Source: Hyphomonas chukchiensis (GTDB lineage: Bacteria; Pseudomonadota; Alphaproteobacteria; Caulobacterales; Hyphomonadaceae). Taken from it: DNA of 64,000 nucleotides. Below, piece after piece: positions 8,513 to 16,272 of this stretch. The notes beneath the pieces were generated by a model. It made no database searches, was not told the DNA's origin, and saw only the letters and a program-made list of their open reading frames with translations. Location of the stretch: assembly GCF_000682695.1 (NCBI RefSeq), contig NZ_AWFG01000052.1, forward strand, positions 1 to 64,000, given 5' to 3'. Numbering within the stretch: position 1 is the first letter of the stretch; each line of letters opens with the position of its first letter. Position numbers and translations under genes: made by a program.

Positions 8513-9201
8513 GCTCTCCTCCGTTTCGCAGAGGAAACCGATATGATTGATGTGGAACGTTTGTTGAGCCGACTGCTTTCGCGACTCTCAAGCAGGTCAC
8601 GGAAGAGGCTGATATGCGTCGCGGGCAATGCGTTGCGTTCATCGTCTGACAAATCATCCCAATGGGTGACGACCCACCGGTCTAGAGACTCAAAAAGTCC
8701 CATGGTCGAATCTATCAACAAACTGTTGGGAATGTCCTGCCTGATCACGCCAAGCTTTTGTCCCCGCTCGATGATGACGCCAACCCAGTAACGAACAGCC
8801 TGAAACAGCCGCCCGGTTGGCGCACCGGTGTTCGGATTAGATCGAAGGCTATAGAAGATGGCCCCGAACTTAATTAGCCATCCATTGCCGTGTGCGAGAG
8901 TGACCGCCTTTTCGTAGCGGTCTTCAAAGTCGTCCCAAAATGTCTCCGCCGTGAGAGCCTCGGGATCAAAATCACCAACCCTCCTCATCAGGACAGAAAT
9001 GGACCGTTCGATCAGTGTAGTGAACAAATCCGCCTTATCGTCAAAATAGTAGTAGAGCGAGCTTTTGCTCATCCCTGTTTTTTCGAGGATGCGATTAAGC
9101 GAAGCTCCGTCAAATCCGTTTGCAGCAAATTCTTCTGATGCAACTTCGAACAAAACGCGCTGTCGCTCTGGATCAAGATTCTCAAAACGTGGGCGACTCA
9201 T
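8509..9201 (-). CDS. TetR/AcrR-family regulator heading the LolCDE-like operon
   Basis: About 230 residues. The N-terminal DNA-binding domain (GASLNRILEKTGMSKSSLYY, then FDDKADLF) is nearly identical to that of the TetR at 1023-1649, and both begin MSRPRFENLDP, so they are recent paralogues; the C-terminal domains have diverged. The start is set by this shared N-terminus. Its stop codon overlaps the LolA-like start (ATGA), so the regulator is the first gene of the operon it presumably controls. A palindrome 41 bases upstream is the likely autoregulatory site. The C-terminal tail is basic (AKRRRA). Confidence 0.9.
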   Translation of the reverse strand: MSRPRFENLDPERQRVLFEVASEEFAANGFDGASLNRILEKTGMSKSSLYYYFDDKADLFTTLIERSISVLMRRVGDFDPEALTAETFWDDFEDRYEKAVTLAHGNGWLIKFGAIFYSLRSNPNTGAPTGRLFQAVRYWVGVIIERGQKLGVIRQDIPNSLLIDSTMGLFESLDRWVVTHWDDLSDDERNALPATHISLFRDLLESRESSRLNKRSTSIISVSSAKRRRA

Positions 9202-9241
9202 TTGCACATCCATCCATTTATTTGTTGCTTGTACCGCAATA

Positions 9242-9256
9242 TGGACCATCAGTCCA
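9242..9256. promoter_or_regulatory. Operator candidate TGGAC-N5-GTCCA upstream of the tetR-lol-like operon
   Basis: A perfect 5-base inverted repeat lies between the lpxR-like stop (9284) and the tetR start (9201). It resembles the repeat at 1691-1704 (GGACCAT core followed by GTCC) and lies at the same distance from its tetR gene. A further outer pair, GTACCG (9231-9236) and CGGTAC (9262-9267), flanks it. Confidence 0.55.
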
Positions 9257-9283
9257 GCCCCCGGTACAAAGCAAGTTTAGCCT

Positions 9284-10285
9284 CTAGAAAATGACAGACA
9301 GAGAAACGGCTCCAAAAAGCGAACTGTCCTCTTGCCCATAGAACTCGTTTGTCCGGAAAACATCTGTCAACGTTAAGCTGACGCGCGGCCATACAAACGT
9401 AACGCCAAATTGGGCGTCGCTAACAAAGTGTCGCTTTTCGATGGATGGGCCGTCACGGAAACTATTGCCATCGAGGAAAATATTTCGCGCAACCGCTCGC
9501 CCTTCTATGCCGGCGAAAGCATAGACGCCAAATTGTGACGCCTTGAAGTACGAGGGGCCTGGCAAGCTCGGTTGAATTCGAGGTGCGCCAAAGCTTTCGG
9601 GTATCCTCAAGCCAAATCGTACAGCGCCGCCAACCGCGCCATAGGTGAAGACATTGCCTAGGTTAACGCCTGCTCTGGAAATAACTTCAAGTTCAAATGG
9701 GCCGACCGGTTTTTGGACAATCCGCCAACTCCGCCGATACGCGATCATCAGCGCCGGTTCGTTGCGCAATTGGTTTTCCCAGCCTAACGGTTTCTGCGCT
9801 CCTATCAATTTGTGTACAAACTTTTGCGTCGGAGCTGCGAGTGAAGCTGGACCGACTACCCCAAGGCTGACCGATAATGAATCCTGCCGATCTTCAGTTT
9901 CACCGATCAGCGATACCTCTCCATAAAGCCAGCCTGCATAGGGACGCTGATCCGAGGGGGCGGGATATATGTCGATATCCCGCGGGGTATACATGTTTTG
10001 CCCCAGCGAAAAAGTTTCGCGAAATTCTGCCTCATCAGAAAACAATACATAGAGTTTAGAGGCGGGAGGCATCCAGGCCGGCGCCTTGTCTGGCGGTCTA
10101 GCGTACTCAAGGCGAATGCCGTTCGTATAGTTTCTGTCTTGAGCGTAAAAAAGGTCGTTCTCTAAAATGAACGTCCAAACACCGCGATCCAGTTGCCCAC
10201 GATTCTGTGCGTGGGCCGCAGTTGATGGAGTGATCAAAGCGGCAGCGAGCAGTGCGCCTAGCGCAATTCGATTTGTTAATTCCAT
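9284..10285 (-). CDS. LpxR-like lipid A 3'-O-deacylase family protein (DUF2219)
   Basis: 333 residues with a signal peptide (ending AHA or AHAQ, about residue 26), so an outer-membrane barrel. The family hallmarks are present: END at 42-44 and DRNYTNG at 50-56, which hold the catalytic Asn, Asp and Thr of LpxR, and a histidine at about 158 followed by GWENQLRNEPAL. LpxR removes the 3'-acyloxyacyl group of lipid A in a Ca2+-dependent way. The protein ends in VIF, a C-terminal phenylalanine typical of barrels. It lies 83 bases upstream of tetR on the same strand but across the operator, so it is probably a separate transcription unit. Activity on this host's lipid A is inferred. Confidence 0.85.
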   Translation of the reverse strand: MELTNRIALGALLAAALITPSTAAHAQNRGQLDRGVWTFILENDLFYAQDRNYTNGIRLEYARPPDKAPAWMPPASKLYVLFSDEAEFRETFSLGQNMYTPRDIDIYPAPSDQRPYAGWLYGEVSLIGETEDRQDSLSVSLGVVGPASLAAPTQKFVHKLIGAQKPLGWENQLRNEPALMIAYRRSWRIVQKPVGPFELEVISRAGVNLGNVFTYGAVGGAVRFGLRIPESFGAPRIQPSLPGPSYFKASQFGVYAFAGIEGRAVARNIFLDGNSFRDGPSIEKRHFVSDAQFGVTFVWPRVSLTLTDVFRTNEFYGQEDSSLFGAVSLSVIF

Positions 10286-10762
10286 ACACCGTATACAGGA
10301 GCCGAGTTCAGTTCAGCTCGACTATCAAAAGCCCCCAATTCGTAAGCACTCTCTCGTGAACCGATATGTGAACCAGTAGTCCACAATCCGAAGAAGTCAA
10401 GGGGGCGTCCGAGCGGGTCAGCGCAGACGGCAGAGCCGATCATGGGGCATAGCGCAGGCGGAAAACTAAAAAGGCAGAGGATGGGACGGCAGAGACATGC
10501 TTTGAGCGAGGTTTACTGAATTGATGCGCCCAACTGCTCCCACCCCTTCAACGCTACGCATGCGGATGTATTGTTGAATGATGATGCGCGGCAATAGGAA
10601 GGCATTGCGGCGCGCGATATCGATGAATGGTGGAAGAGGTTGCGTGAGCGTTGCCTCTTGGGCAATCAATGAGGGCGAAATGTTGCAAATAGTGTCTTGA
10701 GTTGCCGTGCTAAAATGACAACGCGTAGCCATATGGAATATGGTCAGCGGACCAGTTCGACT
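10286..10762. other. Stretch without a recognised gene between lpxR-like and integrase genes
   Basis: About 480 bases. One open frame of 88 codons (10466-10732, minus strand, starting MATRCHFSTATQ) is present. Its composition and lack of similarity to anything I know make it doubtful as a gene. No clear terminator or tRNA fragment is visible. It lies on the element side of the integrase gene and may be decayed mobile DNA. Confidence 0.4.
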
Positions 10763-12160
10763 TCACCGAGCGCGCAAAAACTCGATCAATTTATCCGACA
10801 TGGGATGTGCAATTTTACGAATTTGATCCCTACGATACGCCATAGAGCCGCCGTCGCCATAGGCTGGGCGTGAATTGCGGTGGCCCATAATCATGCAGCG
10901 GAAACCGTAGTCGAGTTCCGCTTCCTGCATGCGTTTTTCAAACGAATGCCGGAACGAATAGACCTTATGATCGGGGGTCGGAAACAGGTTCCGCGACTTC
11001 ATCGCTGTCATGAGATTTGCAGACAGCAAATCAGGTTTGTCTCGGTAGTGCGGGAAGCCGTTCGGAGCCCGCCGCATGGCTTCAAGTGACACGCCAACGA
11101 GCGGAATTTCCCGGATGGACGACGCTGTTTTAATCTCCCGGTCCTTCTTAGGGCGGATGGATATGTATGGCGCATCGCCATCGAGATTGATGTCTTCGGC
11201 GAAGAGGTTGGCGATTTCACCAGGCCGGCATCCGGTTTCGATCAGCGCATAAAGGATCAAATCAGCATCACCCCGAAGACCCTTGAAGATGCCGGGAACA
11301 AGGATTTTTTCGCGAACCCACTTGTCTTCAAAGGGCGGTACGTCGGCGGATTTTTTGTCCTTGAATGAGAGATTTCTGAATGGATTGGGGCGGTCTTCTT
11401 CCCCGACATATTTGAAATGTTCGCCGTAGAGTTTGCGCATATTGCCAAGATCGCGATTGGCGGTTTTGGTGCTGAGCGCCTTTTTTCCCGGCTTCGGGAC
11501 GACGCGATCCTTCCACCAATTGTAGTATTGCTGCGCATCCTGCCGCGTGATTTCCCGCATGGATTTGTCACCGACCACGTCGATGAAATACTGGACGCCA
11601 CGGTTCTTGGTCTTCTTCCACGCCGCCTTCTGAGCCTCGGACTTTCCAATCAATTCGTCAGCGGCGATCTCTTCGCAATAGAGTTCAAACGCGGAGCTGA
11701 CCGTTACAGGCGGCGATGAAACTGTGCCCAGAAGCGCCTCAGCTTCCACCTCTTCAGACTGGCTTGGCGCACCCTTATCGGCGCTTTTGATGACTTTAAT
11801 TCTGTCGAGAATATCACCGAGATCAGGCGTCTCGGCGAGCTGATCGATGGGTGTATAGACGAAGCCGCGCGCCAGCGCCCGGACGGTTGCGGCCTTGTAG
11901 CGTCTCTCGGCGACTTGCCGCTTTCTGGCCTGCGCTTCGCCTGTTTCCGTCTCGCCATCCATCCCGACGAGAGACGCCCAGAACAGGTTGTCGGACTCTT
12001 CCATCGCGTCGCGCCGCAACCGTGCGATCTCGATCGATTTCGTGCGAAGCGAACACTCCACGACGCCACGATCATCGATGCTCTCATAGCGCTTCGGCAC
12101 GCGGCGCTGATAGTGCCAGTACGCCCGCTTGCGCTTGAGATGACGGTTATCCTGATCCAC
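10763..12160 (-). CDS. Tyrosine recombinase / phage-type integrase (DUF6538 N-terminus)
   Basis: Site-specific recombinase, about 465 residues from the proposed GTG start at 12160. The open frame continues to a TTG at 12217, but that part is translated from repeat-like DNA. The N-terminus (KRAYWHYQRRVPKRY) matches the DUF6538 arm-binding domain of element integrases, followed by a core-binding region. The catalytic domain shows the first arginine in ETGCRPGEIANL, YSFRHSFEKRM and IMGHRN in the box II region, and a candidate tyrosine in MAYRRDQIRKI near the C-terminus. The gene lies directly at the 3' end of tRNA-Gly on the same strand, which identifies the likely attachment site. Confidence 0.88.
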   Translation of the reverse strand: MDQDNRHLKRKRAYWHYQRRVPKRYESIDDRGVVECSLRTKSIEIARLRRDAMEESDNLFWASLVGMDGETETGEAQARKRQVAERRYKAATVRALARGFVYTPIDQLAETPDLGDILDRIKVIKSADKGAPSQSEEVEAEALLGTVSSPPVTVSSAFELYCEEIAADELIGKSEAQKAAWKKTKNRGVQYFIDVVGDKSMREITRQDAQQYYNWWKDRVVPKPGKKALSTKTANRDLGNMRKLYGEHFKYVGEEDRPNPFRNLSFKDKKSADVPPFEDKWVREKILVPGIFKGLRGDADLILYALIETGCRPGEIANLFAEDINLDGDAPYISIRPKKDREIKTASSIREIPLVGVSLEAMRRAPNGFPHYRDKPDLLSANLMTAMKSRNLFPTPDHKVYSFRHSFEKRMQEAELDYGFRCMIMGHRNSRPAYGDGGSMAYRRDQIRKIAHPMSDKLIEFLRAR

Positions 12161-12186
12161 AACCCAATCGCTTTGTAGGAACAATA

Positions 12187-12207
12187 GTAGGGAAATTTGT
12201 AGGGAAA
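12187..12207. repeat. Tandem GTAGGGAAA repeats before the integrase gene
   Basis: GTAGGGAAA occurs at 12187-12195 and again at 12199-12207, a 12-base period, between the tRNA-Gly 3' end and the integrase start. Short direct repeats in this position are usual for arm-type binding sites of tyrosine recombinases. That function is inferred from position only. Confidence 0.45.
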
Positions 12208-12285
12208 GATTGAGCAAACGTCAAGCGATGGGCTTGCGCTCATGCCTTACTGCGCTGATTTAATTGATATTTTTGAGAGAATGTT

Positions 12286-12360
12286 TGGAGCGGGCGAAGA
12301 GATTCGAACTCTCGACCCCAACCTTGGCAAGGTTGTGCTCTACCACTGAGCTACGCCCGC
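12286..12360 (-). tRNA. tRNA-Gly (GCC)
   Basis: Read on the minus strand, the acceptor arms GCGGGCG and CGCCCGC pair fully, the D-arm is GCTCAGTGGTAGAGC, and the anticodon arm is CAACC-TTGCCAA-GGTTG with anticodon GCC. The T-arm contains TTCGAAT, and an encoded CCA follows discriminator T. The total is 75 bases including CCA. The 3' end faces the integrase gene and is the likely attB site. Confidence 0.97.
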
Positions 12361-12531
12361 GTCCTGAATTGGTACTCGGCAGGAACCCCCGCCGAGAGGC
12401 GTGATAAAGCGCATCATGCGGGCCTTTGCAAGCGGTTAGTTGGGCCAGCGCTGCACAATTTGTGGACTTCTCCCGCCTTGGCCTGAAACAGACGATACGC
12501 CTCGGGCAAGGCACGCCCAGATCGACGAGAT

Positions 12532-12996
12532 TCAGCCCCTGATCACGGTCCGAATCTGGTCAGGACGGACTTCCCTGCCATCCGCATCAACAAAAGCGGC
12601 CCGGATAGCCACCTTGGTGCCCGCCTTGGTGAAGCTTATCGGAGGTGATTCCCCCGCGCCCAGCCACGCATCGCCCCATTGAGTCAGACCGATCAGGATG
12701 GGCCGCAGAGATAATCCCATGGCCGAAAGCGTGTATTCCGGCCGGGCGCGCTTGCCCGGGGCCTTGTAGGGCCGTTTCACCAGCAGGCCGGCATCAACCA
12801 ACCCTTTCAAACGGCCGGACAGGACTGTCCGGGGGCATTTGAGTTCTGCCTGAAAGTCATCGAACCGGCGCACACCATACAGCGCAGCGCGAAGAATCAA
12901 TAACGTCCAGCGGTCGCCCACTACCTCAATGGCACTGGCGAGATTACAGCTTTCCGGTGGAATCGGTGAGCGGCGGGCGAGAGGAATCTGCGTCAT
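12532..12996 (-). CDS. HxlR-family winged-helix transcriptional regulator
   Basis: 154 residues. The HxlR/MarR-like winged helix spans about residues 15-105: ESCNLASAIEVVGDRWTLLI, then RFDDFQAELKCPRTVLSGRL, then the wing RPEYTLSAMG. The cysteine at about residue 17, just before the first helix, is the position used for redox or aldehyde sensing in some family members. The C-terminal tail (about 115-154) is less conserved. It stands alone between tRNA-Gly and a divergent lipoprotein gene, so its target may be itself or that neighbour. Confidence 0.9.
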   Translation of the reverse strand: MTQIPLARRSPIPPESCNLASAIEVVGDRWTLLILRAALYGVRRFDDFQAELKCPRTVLSGRLKGLVDAGLLVKRPYKAPGKRARPEYTLSAMGLSLRPILIGLTQWGDAWLGAGESPPISFTKAGTKVAIRAAFVDADGREVRPDQIRTVIRG

Positions 12997-13138
12997 TGAG
13001 ACTCTCTTGTATGGGTTCGCTTTCTAAATCCAGACCTCACGTGGCCGTCACGCAAATTTCGCGATTTGCGCCTTGTATTTGCCGCCTTCGGATGGGAGAG
13101 GCAGCATCAGGATCACCTTTTTGCCAATGGCTTTTCAG

Positions 13139-14206
13139 ATGAACAAATCGTGCCTCATCACGCTCCTGCTCTTTTCGATAGGCGCCTGCGCCGCGCCCGA
13201 AATAGCAGAACCGGCCGCGACGAAGCCTTCGCCTGCGACAGCCCTGTGGAGCTTCGAGGCAGCCTCCCGAACCCTGCACGCAGAGTCCTGTCCGGCGGGC
13301 ACAGCGTACGTAGCGCCTCTTTCGCTCGACATTACCGCGACACCCGTTTCGCTGAACGATGAAGGCGCAAATCCGCCACTGCCGGACTCGGCGACTTTTG
13401 CTGGCGGATGGAGCCTGACTTCTGACAATGCCAATTTTGGTGGCCTCTCGGGCCTCGAGACCCTGACAGACGGCAATCTTCTCTCGATCTCGGATGTCGG
13501 CGCTTTTGTATGGCTAGGCATGGCTGAAGGCCAGCCGGACGGTAAGGGCAAACTCGCCTATATGCTGGGGCAGGATGGCGGCCAATTGTCAGGCAAGGCA
13601 GAAGGCGATTCCGAAGGCCTCGCCTTTCGCGATGGTCTCGCCATAGTCAGTTTCGAGCGCAATCACCGCCTTGAGGCTTTTGATCTGGAAAACTGCGGCG
13701 CAGCCGCGCGAGCAGCGCTTGTCGCCAAACTTCCGGCCGAAGCTGGCGGCAAACCGATTGACGAGAATCAGGGCGCCGAGGCGCTCTCGATCTCTCCTGA
13801 CGGCATGCTGACCTTCGGTCTGGAAAGCCTGTTTGGCGGGCCATCTCCCATGGGCGAGGTGTTCGGGAATGGCACTAGCAAACTGACTGGCCAGGATGCC
13901 GACAATCCACGCGGATATTCCTTTGTGGGCCGTGATGAAGTGCCGTCTTCATCCCAATCGCCCATCATCATCACACTCTTTCGCAGTTATGACCCCATTC
14001 GGGGCAACAGAAACATCATCACATGGTCGAATTCAAACGACAGGATTGAGCTGAAACGCCCCATGCTGGTTGATAATTTCGAAGGCGTTGCCGGCGAAAT
14101 TCGCGCAGATGGCACGCTTCGCATCTGGATGATTTCCGACAATAATTTCTCCGGCAAGCAGCAAACGCTGCTTTACGCCTTCGATGTCGACATATCCGCC
14201 GAATAA
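13139..14206 (+). CDS. Phytase-like / esterase-like lipoprotein (PF13449 type)
   Basis: About 355 residues from the ATG at 13139, chosen because it begins a typical lipoprotein signal (MNKSCLITLLLFSIGAC). The lipobox SIGAC predicts lipidation at the cysteine. The body has the beta-propeller pattern of phytase-like domains: a GGLSGLETLTDG segment, repeated D.G and GLAF blocks, and ENQGAEALSISPDG. Such proteins are annotated as esterase-like or phytase-like, and the true substrate is usually unknown. It is divergent from the HxlR gene and lies upstream of 6S RNA. The longer open frame upstream has no supporting features. Confidence 0.75.
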   Translation: MNKSCLITLLLFSIGACAAPEIAEPAATKPSPATALWSFEAASRTLHAESCPAGTAYVAPLSLDITATPVSLNDEGANPPLPDSATFAGGWSLTSDNANFGGLSGLETLTDGNLLSISDVGAFVWLGMAEGQPDGKGKLAYMLGQDGGQLSGKAEGDSEGLAFRDGLAIVSFERNHRLEAFDLENCGAAARAALVAKLPAEAGGKPIDENQGAEALSISPDGMLTFGLESLFGGPSPMGEVFGNGTSKLTGQDADNPRGYSFVGRDEVPSSSQSPIIITLFRSYDPIRGNRNIITWSNSNDRIELKRPMLVDNFEGVAGEIRADGTLRIWMISDNNFSGKQQTLLYAFDVDISAE

Positions 14207-14239
14207 ACGCTCTTACATTCGACGCAGTTGAGGCCTACA

Positions 14240-14400
14240 TCTGTCGCTGCACAAGGGCTGCGGCGCCCGCAATGGGACTGATCTCCGGCGACCTTACTCA
14301 TCGTCAGGGAGCTGGCATTCTGGTTCGGACCCTGGTCCGGGCTCACCCGGCGCCCACCTAGTCTCTAGGTTGACGGGAGTGAATATGCCCAGCGACGACT
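14240..14400 (+). ncRNA. ssrS: 6S RNA
   Basis: This noncoding gap directly precedes the 5-formyl-THF cyclo-ligase gene, the place where 6S RNA is found in many proteobacteria. The ends can pair: GTCGCTG (14243-14249) with CAGCGAC (14390-14396), extendable by GCAGT (14224-14228) and ACTGC (14399-14403). The middle holds GGTTCGGACCCTGGTCCGGG, like the central region of alphaproteobacterial 6S. 6S RNA binds the sigma-70 holoenzyme by mimicking an open promoter. The exact ends are estimated from the closing stem. Confidence 0.72.
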
Positions 14401-14463
14401 GCGGTTCTTGTGCGCTATTATTGCTGGGTGACGTGAGCAGATACCCGCGTTAAGGCTCTGATC

Positions 14464-15087
14464 ATGTCCCAGGCTCCCGACAAGACACAACTCCGTCACC
14501 GCATGCGCACCTTGCGCGCGGAAGCCGCTGCGCGTGATCCCGACGCCGCCGAAAAGCTCTCTGACCTGTTTCCCATGAAATTGCTGGAACGCTATGGGCC
14601 TGTCGTGGCTGGCTATATCGCCATCAATGAAGAGATTGACCCGGCGCCCCTGATGCAACGTCTCAGCCGCGCAGGCGCCGAGCTCTGCCTGCCCCGTATC
14701 GAAGATGATGGTCGCATGACATGGCGTCTCTGGTCCATTGGTGAGCCGCTGGAACGCCGCCCCTTCGGCCTGTCAGAACCAGGGGTGGATGCGCCGGAGG
14801 TGAGCCCGACACTGATCCTCACCCCCCTCTTGGCCTTCGATGCCATGGGCAACCGCCTCGGCTATGGCAAAGGCCATTATGACCGGGCAATCAGCTCCCT
14901 GCGCTCTGCCGGCCGCGCATTCGCCTGCGCGCTCGCCTACCCTGCTCAACAGATCGACTCAGTCCCTTCCGAACCCCACGATCAGCCTCTTGATTGGGCC
15001 CTGACGCCGATCGGCTCGGTGCCCCTGTTCATGATGCGCAACATGAAAGCGTTGAATTCCAACGGCGCAGGCCCCGGCGCGGCCTGA
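14464..15087 (+). CDS. 5-formyltetrahydrofolate cyclo-ligase
   Basis: 207 residues, normal length for the family (YgfA, MTHFS). It converts 5-formyl-THF to 5,10-methenyl-THF with ATP. The N-terminal KTQLRHRMRTLR fits the substrate-binding start, VVAGYIAINEEIDPAPL is the central strand and helix, and LLAFDAMGNRLGYGKGHYDR is the signature with the glycine-rich ATP-binding loop. The C-terminal tail after ALTPIG is short and variable. Linkage to 6S RNA upstream is conserved across proteobacteria and suggests co-transcription. Confidence 0.95.
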   Translation: MSQAPDKTQLRHRMRTLRAEAAARDPDAAEKLSDLFPMKLLERYGPVVAGYIAINEEIDPAPLMQRLSRAGAELCLPRIEDDGRMTWRLWSIGEPLERRPFGLSEPGVDAPEVSPTLILTPLLAFDAMGNRLGYGKGHYDRAISSLRSAGRAFACALAYPAQQIDSVPSEPHDQPLDWALTPIGSVPLFMMRNMKALNSNGAGPGAA

Positions 15088-15175
15088 ACCTCAGCTCCAG
15101 GGGTTGTTAATCATACGACTTGGCGCAATTCTTGCTATTTTAGGGAATGATTAACCTGAATAGCGCAGCGATAAG

Positions 15176-16222
15176 TTGAATAATTCCGAACAAAATCAAA
15201 CAGGTGCAAGCAACTCCTCGCAAATGGACATTTTCATCGTGTCCATGCTCGTTGCAGTGTGCAGTTTTGGCATTTTAACCCTGAATGCCGTCACGCCGCG
15301 CGCGGTCATGGAATCACCTGTGGCCCAGATCGATGCCGTCGGACCGCAAGCGCCGGCTCCGGCACCGCTCGACCAGGCAGAGACGAAAGAGACTTCACCT
15401 GCTCCCACACCGGAGACACCTGTCGCTCCACCAACGCGCCCTGCCCCGGTTCCGGCCAAGCGTGCCGCGCTCATACCGTCATCGCCGGGTTTCATCTCCC
15501 TGCTGGGAGATGCGCAAAATGATGCCTTCTTCTATCGCTCGGACTTTGCAAACCCGGATGGCCACTATGGTGGGGACTGGTCGCCAAAGAACATCAAGCA
15601 GACCGCTGAAGGCGCGGACCTGGAAGTCCGTCATGAACAATCCCGCTCCGGTCCCTTCACGGGCGCCGAGATGAAGACGGTCAACACCTATGGATATGGC
15701 CGCTATGAAGTTGTCATGCGTCCGTCGAAGGGCTCTGGCCTTGTCTCTTCATTCTTCACCTATACGGGGTCTTATGAAGGTACGGCTCATGATGAAATCG
15801 ATATCGAATTTCTCGGTCTCGACACGTCGCGTATCCATTTCAATTACTTCCGGAAAGGCAAGACAGGCGCTTCAGCAACCTTCGACCTGCCCTTCGACGC
15901 CTCGGAAGCCGACCACCTCTATGCCTTTGAATGGAGCCCGGAAGGGATCACGTGGTACGTTGACGGCAAGCCTTACTACAAGACGGTCGAAGGCGACGTG
16001 TTCGTGCCCAAAACACCCGGCAGCATCATTTTCAACAATTGGGCTGGCAAGCCCTTCATCACGGGCTGGACTGGCAAGCCTACCTTTAAGTCAGGCGCGG
16101 CGGCCCATTATTCCTGCGTATCCTTTGCCCCACTGGGCGATGACACGCGCGCCTGCAGCGACCTTTTCCTGCCGCATCGCCCAAAGCATGCCGGTCTCGT
16201 GACGGCCCAACTGACGCGCTAG
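15176..16222 (+). CDS. GH16 endoglycanase (ExoK/laminarinase-like), membrane-anchored
   Basis: About 348 residues if read from the TTG at 15176; an ATG at 15224 (MDIFIVSML) is an alternative start. A single N-terminal transmembrane segment is followed by a Pro/Ala/Thr-rich linker (about residues 50-105) and then a GH16 domain. The catalytic motif DEIDIEFLG is at residues 206-214, with the nucleophile Glu207, helper Asp209 and acid/base Glu211. Such enzymes cleave beta-1,3/1,4-linked exopolysaccharide; ExoK and ExsH of rhizobia trim succinoglycan. A paralogue is in the exopolysaccharide cluster at 59938-60753, so this one may act on the same polymer at the cell surface. Confidence 0.88.
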   Translation: MNNSEQNQTGASNSSQMDIFIVSMLVAVCSFGILTLNAVTPRAVMESPVAQIDAVGPQAPAPAPLDQAETKETSPAPTPETPVAPPTRPAPVPAKRAALIPSSPGFISLLGDAQNDAFFYRSDFANPDGHYGGDWSPKNIKQTAEGADLEVRHEQSRSGPFTGAEMKTVNTYGYGRYEVVMRPSKGSGLVSSFFTYTGSYEGTAHDEIDIEFLGLDTSRIHFNYFRKGKTGASATFDLPFDASEADHLYAFEWSPEGITWYVDGKPYYKTVEGDVFVPKTPGSIIFNNWAGKPFITGWTGKPTFKSGAAAHYSCVSFAPLGDDTRACSDLFLPHRPKHAGLVTAQLTR

Positions 16223-16272
16223 TCTGAGCTTTCGGCTATTCAGCCGACGCCAGAACGGGCTATTTTCGGGGC

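Larger units (their letters stand above)
1..12285. mobile_element. Putative integrated island at tRNA-Gly (one end only)
   Basis: The tRNA-Gly 3' end at 12286 is followed directly, on the same strand, by a tyrosine recombinase gene. This is the usual layout of an element integrated at a tRNA 3' end, so the element should extend leftwards. The content fits: an IS66 remnant, paralogous TetR genes, a monooxygenase, an exporter operon and an lpxR-like gene, with codon use visibly more A/T-rich than the core genes after 12.4 kb. I did not find a second copy of the tRNA 3' end to the left, so the other boundary is not defined and may lie outside the window. The left limit given is simply the window edge. 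Confidence 0.5.

Noticed and set aside
10466-10732. 88-codon frame before the integrase gene (minus strand).
   Set aside because: No recognisable domain, no ribosome site, unusual composition; mentioned only in the gap entry.
1-12285. A second copy of the tRNA-Gly 3' end marking the other island boundary.
   Set aside because: No convincing match to the TTCGAATCTCTTCGCCCGC end was found by eye; the boundary may lie outside the window.
12260-12514. 84-codon frame covering the tRNA-Gly gene.
   Set aside because: It is translated through the tRNA itself.
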